In this document: in pieces, positions 5,088-6,948 of the stretch
How positions within the stretch are numbered: position 1 is the first letter of the stretch
Layout of the letters: every line of letters starts with the position of its first letter
Source of the DNA: Propionivibrio sp.
GTDB lineage: Bacteria; Pseudomonadota; Gammaproteobacteria; Burkholderiales; Rhodocyclaceae
DNA length: 6,948 nt
NCBI GenBank assembly: GCA_003249625.1
Contig: QKII01000350.1
Span: forward strand, 1 to 6,948
Reading direction: 5' to 3'
Translations under genes and position numbers: made by a program
The notes under the pieces: generated by a model
The model's database searches: none
Seen by the model: the letters and a program-made list of their open reading frames with translations, nothing else
What the model was told of the DNA's origin: nothing

Positions 5088-5804
5088 ATGAAAACACGCA
5101 TCCTGTTGGTCGAAGACGATGACCGCTTGGCCAAACTGACCGCTGAGTACCTGCAGAAGAACGATTTCGAGGTCACCATCGAGGCGCGGGGCGACACGGC
5201 CGAAACGCGGATCCTGAACGACAATCCGGATCTGGTCATCCTGGACATCATGCTCCCCGGCAAAGACGGATTCGAGGTCTGCCGCGCCGTCCGCGACAAA
5301 TACCAAGGCGTCATCCTGATGCTTACGGCGCGCGACGAAGATCTCGACCAGATTCTCGGCCTCGAACTAGGCGCCGATGACTATCTGGCCAAGCCGGTGC
5401 AGCCGCGCCTGCTTCTCGCTCGGATAAAGGCCCTGCTACGGCGCACGCCCGGCATCGCCCCCACGGAAGAACACGGCGAAAGCGGAGACAGCGAGGAACT
5501 TTCCTTCGGCAATTTCCGCATCAGCCAGGCAACACGCAGCACTCATCTTGGCGACGAAATAATCGACCTGACGACAGCGGAGTTCGACCTGCTCTGGCTT
5601 CTGGCGAAACATGCGGGAAACATCCTGTCACGCGACGATCTCCTGCAACAGTTGCGCGGCATCGGCTTTGACGGCCTCGACCGCTCCATCGATGCCCGCA
5701 TCTCCCGTCTACGGCGCAAACTGGGCGACGATCCAGAGAACCCGACGCGAATCAAGACCGTTCGCGGCAAAGGCTACCTGTTCAGCAAGCATGACTGGCA
5801 ATAA
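5088..5804 (+). CDS. rstA: RstA-type OmpR-family response regulator
   Basis: This is the cytoplasmic DNA-binding regulator of a two-component pair, phosphorylated by the downstream kinase. The 238 aa match E. coli RstA (about 239 aa). The receiver domain spans about 2-118, with acidic Asp10/Asp11, phospho-acceptor Asp53 in VILDIMLPGKDGFEVC, Thr80, Tyr99 and Lys102. A variable linker rich in Glu and Gly (120-137) leads to an OmpR/PhoB winged helix (about 138-236). That domain has STHLG..IIDLTTAEFDLLWLLA, the RstA-like LRGIGFDGLDRSIDARISRLRRKL and a terminal KTVRGKGYLF. The ATG at 5088 is chosen because the first beta strand (RILLVEDD) must begin within a few residues; an upstream TTG at 5052 would add an unsupported 12 residues. 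No good Shine-Dalgarno is visible. The gene overlaps rstB by 14 bases. Confidence 0.93.
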   Translation: MKTRILLVEDDDRLAKLTAEYLQKNDFEVTIEARGDTAETRILNDNPDLVILDIMLPGKDGFEVCRAVRDKYQGVILMLTARDEDLDQILGLELGADDYLAKPVQPRLLLARIKALLRRTPGIAPTEEHGESGDSEELSFGNFRISQATRSTHLGDEIIDLTTAEFDLLWLLAKHAGNILSRDDLLQQLRGIGFDGLDRSIDARISRLRRKLGDDPENPTRIKTVRGKGYLFSKHDWQ

Positions 5805-6948
5805 CACGACCGCCGGCAAAAGCAGCAGCCTGCTCAGTATTCTCGGGCGCAACAAGCACTCCCCATGGCGCGGCGGCTATAGCCTGTCGCGCCTGTTCCT
5901 GAGTTTTTACCTGCTGGTGATGGGCTCGTTCGTGGTCATCGCCTTCGTTGCCGATTTCGTGATCTCGTCCGCACTGAAAGGCATCACCGACGACTACACC
6001 AGCCGCTTCATGCAAGGCACGATTGTCCTTGTCGAGGATGCTCTGTTCCGCAAACCGCGCAGCGAGTGGACCGATATCATCAAGGAACTGGACTCCAAGT
6101 TCGCCTACAAAATCGACATCGTCGAGCGCTGGACACTGAAACTCAAGCCCAAGCAGGCAGAAAAACTCGATGCCGGCGAACTGGTGGTCGATTCGGAAGG
6201 TGACATCATCTACCACCGTCTGAAACAGACGCCGCAAATTCTCGTCGTCGGCCCGATCCGCCCCGACGGCAACACCGACAAACCGCGCACGCTACCCTTC
6301 GAATTGCGCATCCGCCTGCTCACCTGGAGCCTGATCGGTTTGTTCCTGGCCATCGCGGTCTGGTTCTGGGTCCGCCCGGTATGGCGAGATCTTGAGGCTC
6401 TACGCAAAACGGCGCGCGCGCTTGGGGAAGGCAATTTCGAGCGACGTGCGCCAGAAGCCAGAAGCAGAGCTTTCGATCTGCTGACCGAGACCATGAACGG
6501 AATGGCCGAACGTATTCAACGCTTGATCGCCACGCAAAAGGAACTCTCCTCTGCAATTTCCCATGAGTTGCGCACACCAATTGCACGCATGCGATTTGCA
6601 CTGGAAATGCTGGCCGAAACACCGGAAAAGGAAGAGCGGGAACGGCTCTGGCAAATGATGGAAGAGGATCTCGACGAACTCGACGAACTGATCGAGTCCA
6701 GTCTGGCCTATTCGCGCTTCGAACGGGAGCAACCACAGCCGCACTTAACCGCAGTCGACTTCGCCTCCTGGCTATCTGACGAAGTCGAATCGGTGCGCAT
6801 TCTCGGCCGCAACCTCGACATCTCGATCGACACCAGCAGCCTACCGGAAGACCAGGAAGTGGAACTCGATCTGAAGAGCATGCCGTACGCGGTAACAAAC
6901 CTGTTGCGCAACGCCCTTAAATACACGCGGAGCAGAATTGTCGTCAGC
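5791..6948 (+). CDS. rstB: RstB-type sensor histidine kinase, C-terminus beyond the window
   Basis: This is the inner-membrane kinase partner of RstA. The frame is open for 386 codons to the window edge. E. coli RstB is about 433 aa, so the end of the ATPase domain is missing. Order: a polar N-terminal tail (1-32), transmembrane helix 1 (about 34-58), a periplasmic sensor region (about 59-175, including the RstB-like GELVVDSEGD and LVVGPI), transmembrane helix 2 (about 176-195), HAMP (about 194-247), dimerisation/phosphoacceptor domain with His258 in SHELRTP, then the start of the HATPase domain with N-box NLLRNALKYT (370-379). The G boxes lie beyond the window. The ATG at 5791 overlaps rstA by 14 bases and lacks a clear Shine-Dalgarno, so coupling to rstA translation is likely. 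The N-tail is about 30 residues longer than in E. coli RstB, which starts almost at helix 1. Confidence 0.92.
   Translation, partial: MTGNNTTAGKSSSLLSILGRNKHSPWRGGYSLSRLFLSFYLLVMGSFVVIAFVADFVISSALKGITDDYTSRFMQGTIVLVEDALFRKPRSEWTDIIKELDSKFAYKIDIVERWTLKLKPKQAEKLDAGELVVDSEGDIIYHRLKQTPQILVVGPIRPDGNTDKPRTLPFELRIRLLTWSLIGLFLAIAVWFWVRPVWRDLEALRKTARALGEGNFERRAPEARSRAFDLLTETMNGMAERIQRLIATQKELSSAISHELRTPIARMRFALEMLAETPEKEERERLWQMMEEDLDELDELIESSLAYSRFEREQPQPHLTAVDFASWLSDEVESVRILGRNLDISIDTSSLPEDQEVELDLKSMPYAVTNLLRNALKYTRSRIVVS

Noticed and set aside
5782..6237. Minus-strand open frame (151 codons) opposite rstB
   Set aside because: It is antisense to the well-supported RstB reading frame and its composition reflects the complement; no domain is recognisable.
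1..6948. Search for mobile elements, CRISPR arrays, tRNA/rRNA genes, attachment sites or defence genes
   Set aside because: No transposase or integrase, no regular direct repeats, no RNA-gene signatures and no composition break were seen; all coding space is taken by housekeeping-type families.

Overview
The window is an ordinary, well-packed stretch of a GC-rich proteobacterial chromosome. Every coding region belongs to a recognisable family, and no mobile element, CRISPR array, tRNA or rRNA is visible. The protein set (PotFGHI, DsbB, RstAB), the 3-4 nt gene overlaps and the codon use suggest a betaproteobacterium. A member of the Rhodocyclales, such as a Dechloromonas or Accumulibacter relative, is my guess; it rests on general impression and not on a comparison.

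Layout. Positions 1-4234 on the minus strand hold a polyamine-import operon, transcribed from high to low coordinates. It reads potF (periplasmic binding protein), potG (ATPase), potH and potI (inner-membrane permeases), and then, after a 76-base gap, the first 48 codons of an ornithine cyclodeaminase/mu-crystallin family gene that leaves the window. The Pot genes abut or overlap by a few bases, so translational coupling is likely. Upstream of potF lies a 217-base gap (4235-4451) that appears to be regulatory. It has a sigma-54-type -24/-12 element, two NtrC-like TGGTGC half-sites 22 bases apart upstream of it, a small GC-rich hairpin, and a weaker sigma-70-like -10. On the other side of that gap, also on the minus strand, is dsbB (4452-4955), the quinone-linked oxidase of the disulfide-forming pathway.

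A 132-base divergent region (4956-5087) separates dsbB from a plus-strand two-component system. This is an RstA-type response regulator (5088-5804) and an RstB-type sensor histidine kinase that overlaps it by 14 bases and is cut off by the window end after 386 codons. The divergent region has an extended -10 for dsbB embedded in an 8-bp inverted repeat whose other arm touches the dsbB start codon.

How the genes fit together. PotF captures a polyamine (putrescine by family) and PotGHI imports it using ATP. The downstream cyclodeaminase-family enzyme may act on ornithine or a related amino acid, which would link polyamine uptake to arginine/ornithine/proline nitrogen metabolism. A nitrogen-regulated (sigma-54/NtrC) promoter would fit that role. 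RstAB and DsbB are separate functional units that simply adjoin. I did not find a previously undescribed system; the most useful leads are the potF promoter architecture, the dsbB inverted repeat and the altered PotF ligand pocket.
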